Shown here: piece by piece, positions 1-8,713 of the stretch
Layout: each line of letters begins with the position of its first letter
Position numbering within the stretch: the stretch's first letter is position 1
The notes under the pieces: model-generated
The model's input: the letters and a program-made list of their open reading frames with translations, nothing else
What the model was told of the DNA's origin: nothing
The model's database searches: none
Translations under genes and position numbers: made by a program
Assembly: GCF_014200455.1 (NCBI RefSeq)
Contig: NZ_JACHBW010000006.1
Coordinates: 186,001-250,000, forward strand
Length of the DNA: 64,000 nucleotides
Source: Paraburkholderia bannensis
GTDB lineage: Bacteria > Pseudomonadota > Gammaproteobacteria > Burkholderiales > Burkholderiaceae
Direction of reading: 5' to 3'

Positions 1-916
<916 letters not shown>

Positions 917-1064
917 GTGCGTGACATTACCAGAATCGGGGGCAGGGCATCGAACCTCGCATCGGACCTGGCATCGGAGCGCCGGGTGTGCAGCCGGCGC
1001 GCTGACGTACGCGCAGCCTATATTTTCCGTGCGTGCCATTCATTCGTTGTAAGTCACGTTTTAT

Positions 1065-1093
1065 TTGACAACATATGTTGCGAAGCGTATAAA
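1065..1093 (+). promoter_or_regulatory. Sigma-70 promoter with overlapping palindrome
   Basis: TTGACA (1065-1070), a 17-bp spacer and TATAAA (1088-1093) form a near-consensus promoter 54 bp before the C45-peptidase start. The perfect 12-bp palindrome CAACATATGTTG (1069-1080) overlaps the end of the -35 box and the spacer, where a repressor would block polymerase. The regulator is not encoded next to it. Confidence 0.7.
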
Positions 1094-1146
1094 TCCCGCA
1101 TCGGCTATTTCAGGCTGAAAGTACTGACGCGCAGGTGGGTCAAACG

Positions 1147-2190
1147 ATGCAGGCACTCAACACTATCCAGATGGGCGGCGCGCCCGAGGCGATCGGGCGG
1201 CAGCTCGGCGAACTCGCCCGACCCATTTTCGACGCCTATATGGCGCAAAGCAGCGCCTGGGCGGCGGTCAGCCGCTGGCGCGGCCATGCCTTCGTGCAGC
1301 AGTTGCGCGCGGCCGCCGGGCAGCATTTCCCAGCCTATGTGGCCGAACTGGACGCGATGGCGGCGGCGCTCGGCTGGCCGGCGCACGACCTGTTCCTCTG
1401 GAACTGCCGTGGCGAGCTGATCCACAACGCGCCCGACGGCTGCACGACGCTAGCCGTTCGCAGCGATGTGGCTGGCGGCCTGATCGCGCATAACGAAGAT
1501 GGCGATCCGTATCTGCGCGGCCGTTGCGCAGTGGTCGAGGTCGCGCCCGAGGGCAAGCCTGGCTTCGTGAGCTTCTACTATCCGGGCTCGCTGCCGGGGC
1601 ATACCTTCGCGGCGTCCCGCGCGGGTGTGGCGCAGGCGATCAACAACGTGCGCATTCGCGCGCCGCGCGCCGGGGTGCCGCGCATGATCCTGGCGCGCGC
1701 CGTGCTCGACGCCGCGACGCTCGACGACGCGCTCGCGTTGCTGCGCGACACGCCGCGCGCGAGCGGCTTTCACCACACCGTGGGCGGTATCGACGCCACG
1801 GGCGCAGTGCGCATCTATAGCGTGGAAGCCACGGTTCAGCGCAGCTCGATCGTCGAAGTGGGTGCGCCTTCGGGCCACGCCAATCACCTGATTCACGCCG
1901 GCCATGACAGCGAGGCGCAGATCGTCACCGATTCGTCGCGCGACCGTCAGGCACGTCTGGCCGATCTGTTGCCAGCGCTCGGCGCTCAGCCCGACGGCGC
2001 GGACTTCGTGCGCACACTGCAAGACCGGGGCGGCGCCGGCCTGCCGATCTTCCGCGACGATCCGCACGATCCCGATGACGAAAACACGCTCGCCACCGCC
2101 TGCATGCGGATCGCGCCGGGTGGCGTGAACTTCGACGTCTGGCAGGACGGCGCGCGCACGCTGGCGATGGCGATCCCGCGCACGGTCTGA
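1147..2190 (+). CDS. C45 family peptidase / acyltransferase-like Ntn-hydrolase
   Basis: A 347-residue protein of the acyl-CoA:6-aminopenicillanate acyltransferase-like (peptidase C45) family, which are Ntn-hydrolases acting on amide bonds. The likely nucleophile is Cys99 in the motif DGCTTLAV, followed by IAHNEDGD and, further on, NNVR and TVGG elements typical of the fold. The ATG at 1147 is chosen because AGGTGG lies at good distance before it; an in-frame GTG at 1135 falls inside that ribosome site. It is the first gene of a three-gene operon with an aminotransferase and a carboxymuconolactone-decarboxylase-like gene, with gaps of about 70 bp. This suggests hydrolysis of an N-acyl or amide compound followed by transamination; the substrate is unknown. 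Confidence 0.85.
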   Translation: MQALNTIQMGGAPEAIGRQLGELARPIFDAYMAQSSAWAAVSRWRGHAFVQQLRAAAGQHFPAYVAELDAMAAALGWPAHDLFLWNCRGELIHNAPDGCTTLAVRSDVAGGLIAHNEDGDPYLRGRCAVVEVAPEGKPGFVSFYYPGSLPGHTFAASRAGVAQAINNVRIRAPRAGVPRMILARAVLDAATLDDALALLRDTPRASGFHHTVGGIDATGAVRIYSVEATVQRSSIVEVGAPSGHANHLIHAGHDSEAQIVTDSSRDRQARLADLLPALGAQPDGADFVRTLQDRGGAGLPIFRDDPHDPDDENTLATACMRIAPGGVNFDVWQDGARTLAMAIPRTV

Positions 2191-2260
2191 GGATTGCAGG
2201 CCCCGCGCACGTTCCGAATTTCGACCCAGATATCCGCTCTCAGCGAGAACGAGAACCACC

Positions 2261-3613
2261 ATGTCCAGCAAAGTATTCCACCGCATGCCCAAGCAAACGC
2301 TGCCCGTCGCGGTGGCGGGCGAGGGCATCGAGATCATCGATTCCACCGGCAAGCGCTATATCGACGCCAGCGGCGGCGCGGCCGTCTCGTGCCTGGGGCA
2401 CAGCAACCAGCGCGTGATCGACGCAATCAAGCAGCAGGCTCAGGCGCTGCCTTATGCGCACACCTCGTTCTTCACGACCGAGGCTTCGGAACAGCTCGCC
2501 GACTACCTGGCCGAGCGCGCTCCGGCTGGTCTTGAGCACGTCTACTTCGTCTCGGGCGGTTCCGAGGCGATCGAGGCGGCGCTCAAACTCGCGCGCCAGT
2601 ATTTCGTCGAGACGGGCGAGCTTTCGCGCCGTCATTTCATCGCGCGCCGCCAGAGCTATCACGGCAACACGCTGGGCGCGCTGGCGATTGGCGGCAATGC
2701 CTGGCGTCGCGAGCCGTTCCTGCCGATCCTGATCGAATCGCATCACGTGAGCCCGTGCTATGCCTATCGCGAACGCATCGCAGGCGAAACCGACGAGGCC
2801 TACGCCCAGCGGCTGGCCGATGAACTCGAACGGAAGATCCTCGAACTCGGCGCGGAAAACGTCGCGGCCTTCGTGGCGGAAACCGTGGTGGGCGCGACGG
2901 CCGGCGCGGTGCCGCCGGTGCGCGAATACTTCCGCAAGATCCGCGCGGTGTGCGACCGCTACGGCGTGCTGCTGATCCTCGACGAAATCATGTCGGGCAT
3001 GGGCCGTACCGGCTATCTGTTCGCGTGCGAGGAAGACGGCGTCGCGCCGGACCTGCTGACCATCGCCAAGGGCCTTGGCGCAGGCTATCAGCCGATCGGC
3101 GCGACGCTGGTGAGCCAGCGTATTTATGAAACCATCGTGGGCGGCAGCGGCTACTTCCAGCATGGCCACACCTATATCGGCCACGCGACGGCCTGCGCGG
3201 CGGCGCTCGCCGTGCAGCACGTGATCGCCGGGGACAAACTGCTCGACAATGTCCAGGCGCGCGGCGAGCAACTGCGGGCGCGTCTGCGCGAGCGCTACGC
3301 GGAGCATCCGTATGTGGGCGACGTGCGCGGGCGCGGCTTGTTCGTGGGCGTGGAACTGGTCAAGGACCGTATGACGAAGGCGAGCTTCGATCCGTCGCTC
3401 AAGCTTCACGCGGCGATCAAGCGCGAGGCCTTCGCGCGCGGTCTGATGTGCTATCCGATGGGGGGCACCGTGGACGGGCAGAATGGCGACCACATCCTGC
3501 TCGCACCGCCGTTCATCTGTACGGCGCAACAGATCGATACGATCGAGGCTCGCCTTGCCGATGCGATTGGCGCGGCGCTGCAGGCAACTGGCGTGACCAG
3601 GGCTGCCGCTTGA
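2261..3613 (+). CDS. Class III (aspartate aminotransferase-fold) PLP aminotransferase
   Basis: A 450-residue fold-type I aminotransferase of class III (omega-amino acid, diamine or GABA type). It shows the phosphate-cup motif SGGSEAIEAALK (98-109), the YHG motif (133-135), the Asp of LILDEIMSGMGRTG (Asp241) that contacts the pyridine nitrogen, and the Schiff-base lysine in TIAKGLGAGYQPIGA (Lys270). Length is normal for the family. It lies 70 bp after the C45-peptidase gene and 67 bp before the next gene on the same strand, so the three are probably co-transcribed. Such enzymes pass an amino group from an amine or omega-amino acid to pyruvate or 2-oxoglutarate. The donor is not identifiable from sequence. 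Confidence 0.93.
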   Translation: MSSKVFHRMPKQTLPVAVAGEGIEIIDSTGKRYIDASGGAAVSCLGHSNQRVIDAIKQQAQALPYAHTSFFTTEASEQLADYLAERAPAGLEHVYFVSGGSEAIEAALKLARQYFVETGELSRRHFIARRQSYHGNTLGALAIGGNAWRREPFLPILIESHHVSPCYAYRERIAGETDEAYAQRLADELERKILELGAENVAAFVAETVVGATAGAVPPVREYFRKIRAVCDRYGVLLILDEIMSGMGRTGYLFACEEDGVAPDLLTIAKGLGAGYQPIGATLVSQRIYETIVGGSGYFQHGHTYIGHATACAAALAVQHVIAGDKLLDNVQARGEQLRARLRERYAEHPYVGDVRGRGLFVGVELVKDRMTKASFDPSLKLHAAIKREAFARGLMCYPMGGTVDGQNGDHILLAPPFICTAQQIDTIEARLADAIGAALQATGVTRAAA

Positions 3614-3680
3614 GCACGCCTGCCCCCTTGGCCCTCTTGACTCTTTAGCTGATTTCACCCGACTTCTCCGGAGCGAATCG

Positions 3681-4247
3681 ATGACGCAACCCCAGCACCC
3701 GCGCCTGCCGGCCTTCGAGGCAGCCAGCGCGACGCCCGAGCAGAAGGCCGTGCTCGATGAGATCCTGTCTGGTCCGCGCGGCAATCTGAACGGCCCGTTC
3801 CTCGGCTGGATCCATAGCCCCCAGCTTGCCCAGCACGCCCAGCGCCTGGGCGCGTTCTGCCGCTACAGCACGGGCCTGCCGCTGCGCCTGTCCGAACTGG
3901 CGATCCTCGTGACGGCGCAGCGCTGGCAGGCGCAGGCGGAGTGGTATATCCACTATCCGATCGCCATCGAGGCGGGCGTGCCCGAAGCGCTCGCCGAGCA
4001 GATCCGCACGGGTGTCGAGCCGGTTTTCGAGGAAGCCGACGACGCGTTGATCCATGCTTTCGCCACCGAGCTTTACGATACGAAGCGCGTTTCGGACGCC
4101 ACCTACGCACTTGCCGTGGAACGCTTCGGACATGAGACGACCATCAACCTGGTCGGTCTGCTGGGTTACTACGCGCTGGTCGCGATGACGCTCAACGTCT
4201 TCGGCATGCGCGCGCAAGGCCAGACGACCTTGCCGTTCCCCGAGTAA
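3681..4247 (+). CDS. Carboxymuconolactone decarboxylase family protein
   Basis: A 188-residue all-helical protein of the CMD/AhpD-like superfamily. The family core is seen as ELAILVTAQRWQAQAEWYIHYPIAIEAGVP, here given as separate pieces: the E-x-A-I stretch near 73, a conserved W-x-x-H near 90, and A-x-x-A-G-V. The CxxC pair of peroxidase-type AhpD proteins is absent, so a thiol peroxidase role is unlikely. It is the last gene of the C45-peptidase/aminotransferase operon and is followed by a strong hairpin. Related stand-alone proteins are annotated only by family; a ring- or lactone-decarboxylating role is possible but unproven. Confidence 0.85.
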   Translation: MTQPQHPRLPAFEAASATPEQKAVLDEILSGPRGNLNGPFLGWIHSPQLAQHAQRLGAFCRYSTGLPLRLSELAILVTAQRWQAQAEWYIHYPIAIEAGVPEALAEQIRTGVEPVFEEADDALIHAFATELYDTKRVSDATYALAVERFGHETTINLVGLLGYYALVAMTLNVFGMRAQGQTTLPFPE

Positions 4248-4293
4248 GCGCGTCTCCCCCTGATCTGGCGCGCTGCGCTGGGTAGGGTGAACA

Positions 4294-4327
4294 AGCGCCC
4301 CATCCGGTTACGGCCGGATGGGGCGCT
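4294..4327 (+). terminator. Hairpin terminator after the C45/aminotransferase operon
   Basis: Perfect 14-bp inverted repeat, AGCGCCCCATCCGG and its complement, around a 6-base loop, 47 bp after the last gene of the operon. The T-tract after it is weak (gttgtcatt). Confidence 0.65.
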
Positions 4328-4885
4328 GTTGTCATTGGCGTGACGACCATATTTCCGTACATTGATTTACCCATCGGTCGGTTAATTGCGTCGGTCGCGG
4401 AAAATCGATATCTGATCAGCGAATGAGTAAAAAATAAAACGTGTGAACGTTTTCTGTCAGTAAACGTTTTCATGCATGATTTTCGAGGCCGCTGATTTTG
4501 AACTATATGGTTAATGCCATTTTTGTCTGCCCGTATTGATGCGTTAGAGCCGATTGATGGTTGCCTGAATGTTGCGGCATTTTGCCGTCGATTTTTTAAA
4601 TAATAAGACTGTTTGCGCCGCGCGGGGCTCAGGCTTGCGCGCTAAAGCGTGGATAGCGGCGGTTGAGTAGGACAATTGGATAAATCGTGTCTGCACCTGG
4701 AATACGGCTTTCCCGTAGCCGGAATAAAATCGCTTGCGAGATTTAATTCGCATTGTTAGTCTTGCCGGACTTATTCGAAACTGCCGCAATAACATTATTG
4801 AAACGGCAGCTAATTGCGGCAGTGGCGGGTTTCAGATCCGCTCCGGGGACTATTCGAGGCACAGGCTTTTTACTCGGGGAATTCC
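4328..4885. other. AT-rich intergenic region and leader of the YodC-like gene
   Basis: No convincing gene is seen in these 558 bp, which are clearly more AT-rich than the flanks. It holds a direct repeat AACGTTTTC (4446-4454 and 4463-4471, 17 bp apart). Near its end is an inverted repeat ACTGCCGCAAT (4780-4790) with ATTGCGGCAGT (4813-4823). The first arm can also pair with cggcag at 4804-4809, giving two exclusive hairpins just before the YodC-like gene. Confidence 0.5.
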
Positions 4886-5158
4886 ATGCTTGATACGACC
4901 GAAGAGGTCGCCGAAAGCCCGCATCGCGCCGAAGCGGGTGTTGGCGACGTGGTCACGCTCAAATCGGGCGGACCGCGCATGACGGTGATGTACGCGGGGC
5001 CGGTGGGCTTCGCGAGCGGCCATTGGCTGATCTGCCAGTGGTTCGACGAAACCGGCGAGCTGCGCCAGGACATGTTCGCGCAGGCGATGGTCAAGATGGA
5101 GCCGCGCCTGATTTCGGCGGGCCTGGTCAGGATGCGCATGCCCCTGCGGGGCGCGTGA
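4886..5158 (+). CDS. YodC-like DUF2158 protein
   Basis: A 90-residue protein of the YodC/DUF2158 family. The hallmark is GDVVTLKSGGPRMTVMYAG near residues 19-37, followed by CQWFDETGELRQDMF, matching the family pattern of a Gly-Gly-Pro-x-Met-Thr-Val strand and a W-F pair. Function in this family is unknown. The ATG at 4886 is chosen because GGGGA lies five bases before it; a longer in-frame start at 4814 would lie inside the leader hairpin. The gene stands alone behind a long AT-rich leader with possible alternative hairpins. The C-terminal 20 residues are basic and hydrophobic and not family-conserved. Confidence 0.8.
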   Translation: MLDTTEEVAESPHRAEAGVGDVVTLKSGGPRMTVMYAGPVGFASGHWLICQWFDETGELRQDMFAQAMVKMEPRLISAGLVRMRMPLRGA

Positions 5159-5225
5159 ACCGGCGCCTGCGCGGCGCCCGTCCTGCGCTTAAAGCGGCCG
5201 AGATGGTCAGGGCCGCCAGATCGAT

Positions 5226-5858
5226 CTAGCGCTGTCCTTCGGCGGCAATGCGCACCGCGAGGCCGGCCAGCACCGTACCCATCAGATAACGCTGGAGCGC
5301 GAGCCACTTCGGGCGGCCCACTAGAAACGACGCGATCGTACCCGCCGTGATCGCCGCCGTGGCGTTGACCGTGATCGACAGCAGAATCTGCACCGTGCCC
5401 AGTTCGACGGACTGCGCCAGCACGCTGCCCTGGCTCGGATCGATGAATTGCGGCAGCAGCGAGAGATAGAGGATCGCGACCTTCGGGTTCAGCAGGTTGG
5501 TGACGAAGCCCATCAGGAACAGCTTGCCGGGACGGTCGGGCGTCAATTCGCGCACCTGGAACGGAGAGCGGCCACCCGGCTTGAGCGTTTGCCATGCGAG
5601 CCAGGCGAGATAAAGCGCGCCGCCCAGACGCAACGCATCGTAGGCGAACGGCACGGCCATCAGCAGCGCGGTAATGCCGAACGCCGCGCACAGCATGTAG
5701 AAAACGAAGCCCAGTGCGACGCCGCCTAGCGAAATCAGGCCGGCCTTGCGCCCCTGGCAGATCGAGCGCGAGATCAGATAGATCATGTTGGGTCCGGGCG
5801 TGAGCGCCATTCCGAGTGAGACGGCGGCAAAGGCGAACAGCGGGGCGACATGAGGCAT
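5226..5858 (-). CDS. LysE/RhtB family amino acid exporter
   Basis: A 210-residue inner-membrane protein of the LysE/RhtB translocator family, which export amino acids such as lysine, homoserine or threonine. The N-terminal signature TPGPNMIYLISRSICQGRK (about residues 21-39) is the classic GPN motif of the family. It is followed by hydrophobic segments giving the usual six-helix pattern, and NLLNPKVAILYLSLLPQFI (about 122-140) is the second conserved block. Length is normal. It is transcribed leftward with about 200 bp of non-coding sequence before it. No regulator is adjacent, so the exported amino acid cannot be named. Confidence 0.92.
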   Translation of the reverse strand: MPHVAPLFAFAAVSLGMALTPGPNMIYLISRSICQGRKAGLISLGGVALGFVFYMLCAAFGITALLMAVPFAYDALRLGGALYLAWLAWQTLKPGGRSPFQVRELTPDRPGKLFLMGFVTNLLNPKVAILYLSLLPQFIDPSQGSVLAQSVELGTVQILLSITVNATAAITAGTIASFLVGRPKWLALQRYLMGTVLAGLAVRIAAEGQR

Positions 5859-6058
5859 GACGGGCTCCGTGGTGCTGCGGGTCAGGCGACGGGAAGAGAT
5901 GCAAGACGCGGCGCGGCAGGCAGAGCAGCGGCGGTTTTCGCAAATCGGCGGTGTGCTGCGTAATTATTTCATGGCGGGCGAGCCAGCGTCCGGCCATGTG
6001 TGCGTCGTTGGCTATTCGGCCAGGGGCCGTGCCCGTGCGTTGCCCACGGCAGGCGGCT

Positions 6059-6379
6059 TTAGCGTGAGGATCCTTCACGGTCGGTGTTGCGCGACTGGCG
6101 ATCCTGGGCGCGGGCGTCGAGGCGGCGCGAAAACAACTGCATGCCGATGATCTTTTTCTTCTTCTGCACGTTGTCGCCGATGTCCTTGGGCGGATTGGGC
6201 TGCAAGGACCAGAACAACGCCAGGAACCAGCCGAGCACCGTCCAGCCGACTACCGCATTGAACAAGGCAATGATCAGCAGGTCGTGACGCTTGCGGCGAT
6301 CGGCGATCATCGCGGGCAGGAAATACAGCATGACCGCTGCCAGCAGGACCACGATCTCGACTATGGAATGGCTCGCCAT
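6059..6379 (-). CDS. Superinfection-immunity-family small membrane protein
   Basis: A 106-residue protein with two membrane segments (about 7-25 and 36-58) joined by a short basic turn (IADRRKRHD). The pattern FLPAMIADRRKRH followed by FNAVVGWTVLGWFLALFW matches the superinfection immunity (T4 Imm-like) family, small membrane proteins named after a phage protein that blocks DNA entry of a second phage. Chromosomal members are widespread and their function is mostly untested. The C-terminal half is a soluble basic tail (VQKKKKIIGM) not typical of the family core. No phage gene lies next to it. Confidence 0.75.
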   Translation of the reverse strand: MASHSIVEIVVLLAAVMLYFLPAMIADRRKRHDLLIIALFNAVVGWTVLGWFLALFWSLQPNPPKDIGDNVQKKKKIIGMQLFSRRLDARAQDRQSRNTDREGSSR

Positions 6380-6604
6380 GATGATGAATCCTCCGCGACA
6401 GGGCGTCGCCCCCGAAGGCTCATTGTCGCGCGGATCGCGCCTGGAGTTAAGAATAGCCTCTCAAGTGAATGGCAAAAGTCTGACGAGAGCCGGCATCGCA
6501 CCGCGCAAATACCTGGCCGGATGGCCAACGTGGGCGTCAACGCTTTGGGTGAACGGGCGTTCGGGTCTATGATCGGGGTTTTTCCGGCAAAGACTCCCCA
6601 CACC

Positions 6605-8065
6605 ATGAGCTCAGACACGACAGAGGCCACCCGCCAACTCGATCACGACGAACTGCGCGCGTTCGTGGAGCGCAAATGGAACGACGAAATCGTTCCGGCG
6701 CTCACGGACTACATCGCGGTGCCTGCGAAGAGTCCCGCTTTCGACGCCAACTGGGCGCAGCACGGCTATCTGGAGCGCGTGGTGCTGGAAGCCGCGAAAT
6801 GGGCCGAAACCCAGCCCGTGCGCGGTCTGAAGCTTGAAGTGGTGCGTCTGCCCGGCCGCACGCCGGTGATCTTCTTCGAAGCGCCGGCCACGCGCTCGGG
6901 CAGCAGCGATACCGTGCTGCTCTACGGCCACCTCGACAAGCAGCCCGAGTTCGACGGCTGGCGCAACGATCTCGGTCCGTGGACGCCCAAATTCGAGGAC
7001 GGCCGTCTCTATGGCCGCGGCGGCGCGGACGACGGCTACGCGATCTACGCGAGCGTCACGGCGTTGGCGGCGCTCGACGCCCAGGGCATCGAGCGTCCGC
7101 GCTGCGTCGGCCTGATCGAAACCTGCGAGGAGTCGGGCAGCTACGATCTGCTGCCTTATGTCGATGCGCTGCGCGACCGGCTGGGGAGCGTGGGGCTGGT
7201 CGTCTGCCTCGATTCGGGCGCGGGCAACTACGATCAGCTATGGCTCACCACGTCGCTGCGCGGCCTGGTGACCGGCGATCTGGAAGTGGAAGTGCTCGAA
7301 GAGGGCATTCACTCGGGGTCGTATGGCGGTATCGCGCCGTCGAGCTTCCGTGTGATGCGTCAGCTGTTCGAGCGGCTTGAAGACGCGCGCACGGGTACGC
7401 TGCTGCCGGAGGGCTTCCATATTCCGATTCCGCCCAGACGTCTGGCCGAAGCGGAAGTCACCGCGAAGATCCTCGGCGAGAACGTCTGGAAGAGCATGCC
7501 GTGGGCGTGCGGTCTGGATGGCCGCCGCGTGCTGCCGACCACCACCGATCCACAACAGGCGCTGCTCGATTCCACGTGGCGGCCGTCGCTGTCCGTGACT
7601 GGCGCGGCCGGGCTGCCTGCGCTGGAGAATGCCGGCAATGTGCTGCGTCCGCGCACGGCGTTCAAGCTCTCGCTGCGTCTGCCGCCTCTGCTGGATGCGG
7701 GCAAGGCCGTGGCGGATCTCAAGGCGCTGCTCGAAGTCGATCCGCCTTATAACGCGCGCGTTACGTTCAAGCCCGACGTTGGCGCGGCCAATGGCTGGAG
7801 TGCGCCGGATCTCGCGCCGTGGCTTTCGCAGGCGCTCGATACGGCCTCGCGCAACCACTTCGGCGCGGACTGCGCGTATCTCGGTCAGGGCGGCACGATT
7901 CCGCTGATGAACGTCCTGCAGGCCGGCTTCCCGAAGTCGCAGTTCATGGTGTGCGGCGTGCTCGGTCCGAAGTCGAATGCGCACGGCCCGAATGAGTTCC
8001 TGCACGTGCCTTACGCGAAGAAGCTCACGGCCACGGTCGCCGAAGTGATTGCATCGGCGCCTTGA
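6605..8065 (+). CDS. M20 family metallopeptidase
   Basis: A 486-residue di-zinc peptidase of the M20 family (dipeptidase/carboxypeptidase type). The metal ligands are visible: His in LLYGHLDKQP, the bridging Asp in GRGGADDG, the catalytic and ligand Glu pair in ETCEESGS, an Asp in CLDSGAGN, and the late His in NAHGPNEFLHVPY. The dimerisation domain includes GIHSGSYGG. The ATG at 6605 gives the usual family length; an upstream in-frame start at 6284 would add about 107 residues with no family similarity. It is a single-gene unit. Members remove N- or C-terminal residues from small peptides; the exact substrate is not predictable. Confidence 0.9.
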   Translation: MSSDTTEATRQLDHDELRAFVERKWNDEIVPALTDYIAVPAKSPAFDANWAQHGYLERVVLEAAKWAETQPVRGLKLEVVRLPGRTPVIFFEAPATRSGSSDTVLLYGHLDKQPEFDGWRNDLGPWTPKFEDGRLYGRGGADDGYAIYASVTALAALDAQGIERPRCVGLIETCEESGSYDLLPYVDALRDRLGSVGLVVCLDSGAGNYDQLWLTTSLRGLVTGDLEVEVLEEGIHSGSYGGIAPSSFRVMRQLFERLEDARTGTLLPEGFHIPIPPRRLAEAEVTAKILGENVWKSMPWACGLDGRRVLPTTTDPQQALLDSTWRPSLSVTGAAGLPALENAGNVLRPRTAFKLSLRLPPLLDAGKAVADLKALLEVDPPYNARVTFKPDVGAANGWSAPDLAPWLSQALDTASRNHFGADCAYLGQGGTIPLMNVLQAGFPKSQFMVCGVLGPKSNAHGPNEFLHVPYAKKLTATVAEVIASAP

Positions 8066-8135
8066 GTTGATGGACTAGCGGTTTGAATTTGCCGCGGCGC
8101 GGGCCGCGCCTTGCGTGTGCCCGCGCCCGCCTGAT

Positions 8136-8630
8136 CTAGCGATGGGAGTGTGGTTCGCTTCCTTCACGCGGCGAGTCCTCCACGACCGGATCTTGACCTT
8201 CTCCATGATCCGCATGACAGGAGCAGTTTTCCTCGTCAACGGGCCGCTCCAGATTTTTCATGATCCCGCACTCCGCGCTGCTATGGCGCGCATTGCAGCT
8301 GTCGCGCAACGTGCGTAGCTGCTGTTCCAGCACGCGCATCGTTTCGATCTGCTCGTGGATGCGCGCGATCTGGCAGTCGATCAGCGCGTTCACCTCGTCG
8401 CAGGGCTGGTCCGGATCGGCCTGATAACGCCGCAACATGCGGATGTCCGACAGGCCGATGCCGAGCGAGCGGCAGTGACGGATGAAATTGAGCTGCGCGG
8501 CGTGCGCGACCGTGTAGCTGCGATAACCGTTGGTTTCGCGCGCGGGTTCGTCCAGCAACCCCTCGCGCTCATAGAAGCGCACCGTCTCGACGTCGCAATG
8601 CGCGTGACGCGCCAGTTCTCCGATTCTCAT
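8136..8630 (-). CDS. cadR: Cd(II)/Pb(II)-responsive MerR-family regulator CadR
   Basis: A 164-residue MerR-family regulator. The winged HTH is at the N-terminus (MRIGELARHAHCDVETVRFYEREGL, read in two pieces), followed by the conserved NGYR and a long dimerisation helix. Metal-binding features of CadR are present: a Cys in DQPCDEVNALID, Cys in RDSCNARHSSAECG, and a C-terminal NCSCHADHGE plus His-rich tail. The ATG at 8630 is used because it begins the HTH directly; an upstream in-frame start at 8744 would run through the operator. It is divergent from cadA, and the shared control region holds a MerR-type dyad. It should activate cadA when Cd, Pb or Zn is present and repress otherwise. Confidence 0.93.
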   Translation of the reverse strand: MRIGELARHAHCDVETVRFYEREGLLDEPARETNGYRSYTVAHAAQLNFIRHCRSLGIGLSDIRMLRRYQADPDQPCDEVNALIDCQIARIHEQIETMRVLEQQLRTLRDSCNARHSSAECGIMKNLERPVDEENCSCHADHGEGQDPVVEDSPREGSEPHSHR

Positions 8631-8653
8631 CGCTGCGATTCCCCAAATAAAGC

Positions 8654-8684
8654 TTGACCCTGTAGCGGCTACAGGCTGTTCAAT
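8654..8684 (+). promoter_or_regulatory. cadA promoter with CadR operator
   Basis: A -35 box TTGACC (8654-8659) and a likely -10 TTCAAT (8679-8684) are 19 bp apart, the over-long spacing typical of MerR-controlled promoters. Between them lies a dyad, CCTGTAGC (8659-8666) and GCTACAGG (8668-8675), the expected CadR site. Confidence 0.8.
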
Positions 8685-8713
8685 GATTCTGTCACTTTTG
8701 GGAGAAATCGGCC

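Noticed and set aside
6059..6379. The superinfection-immunity-like gene as part of a second prophage
   Set aside because: The neighbours are ordinary chromosomal genes (LysE, M20 peptidase) and no other phage gene lies within 40 kb; the family is also common outside phages.
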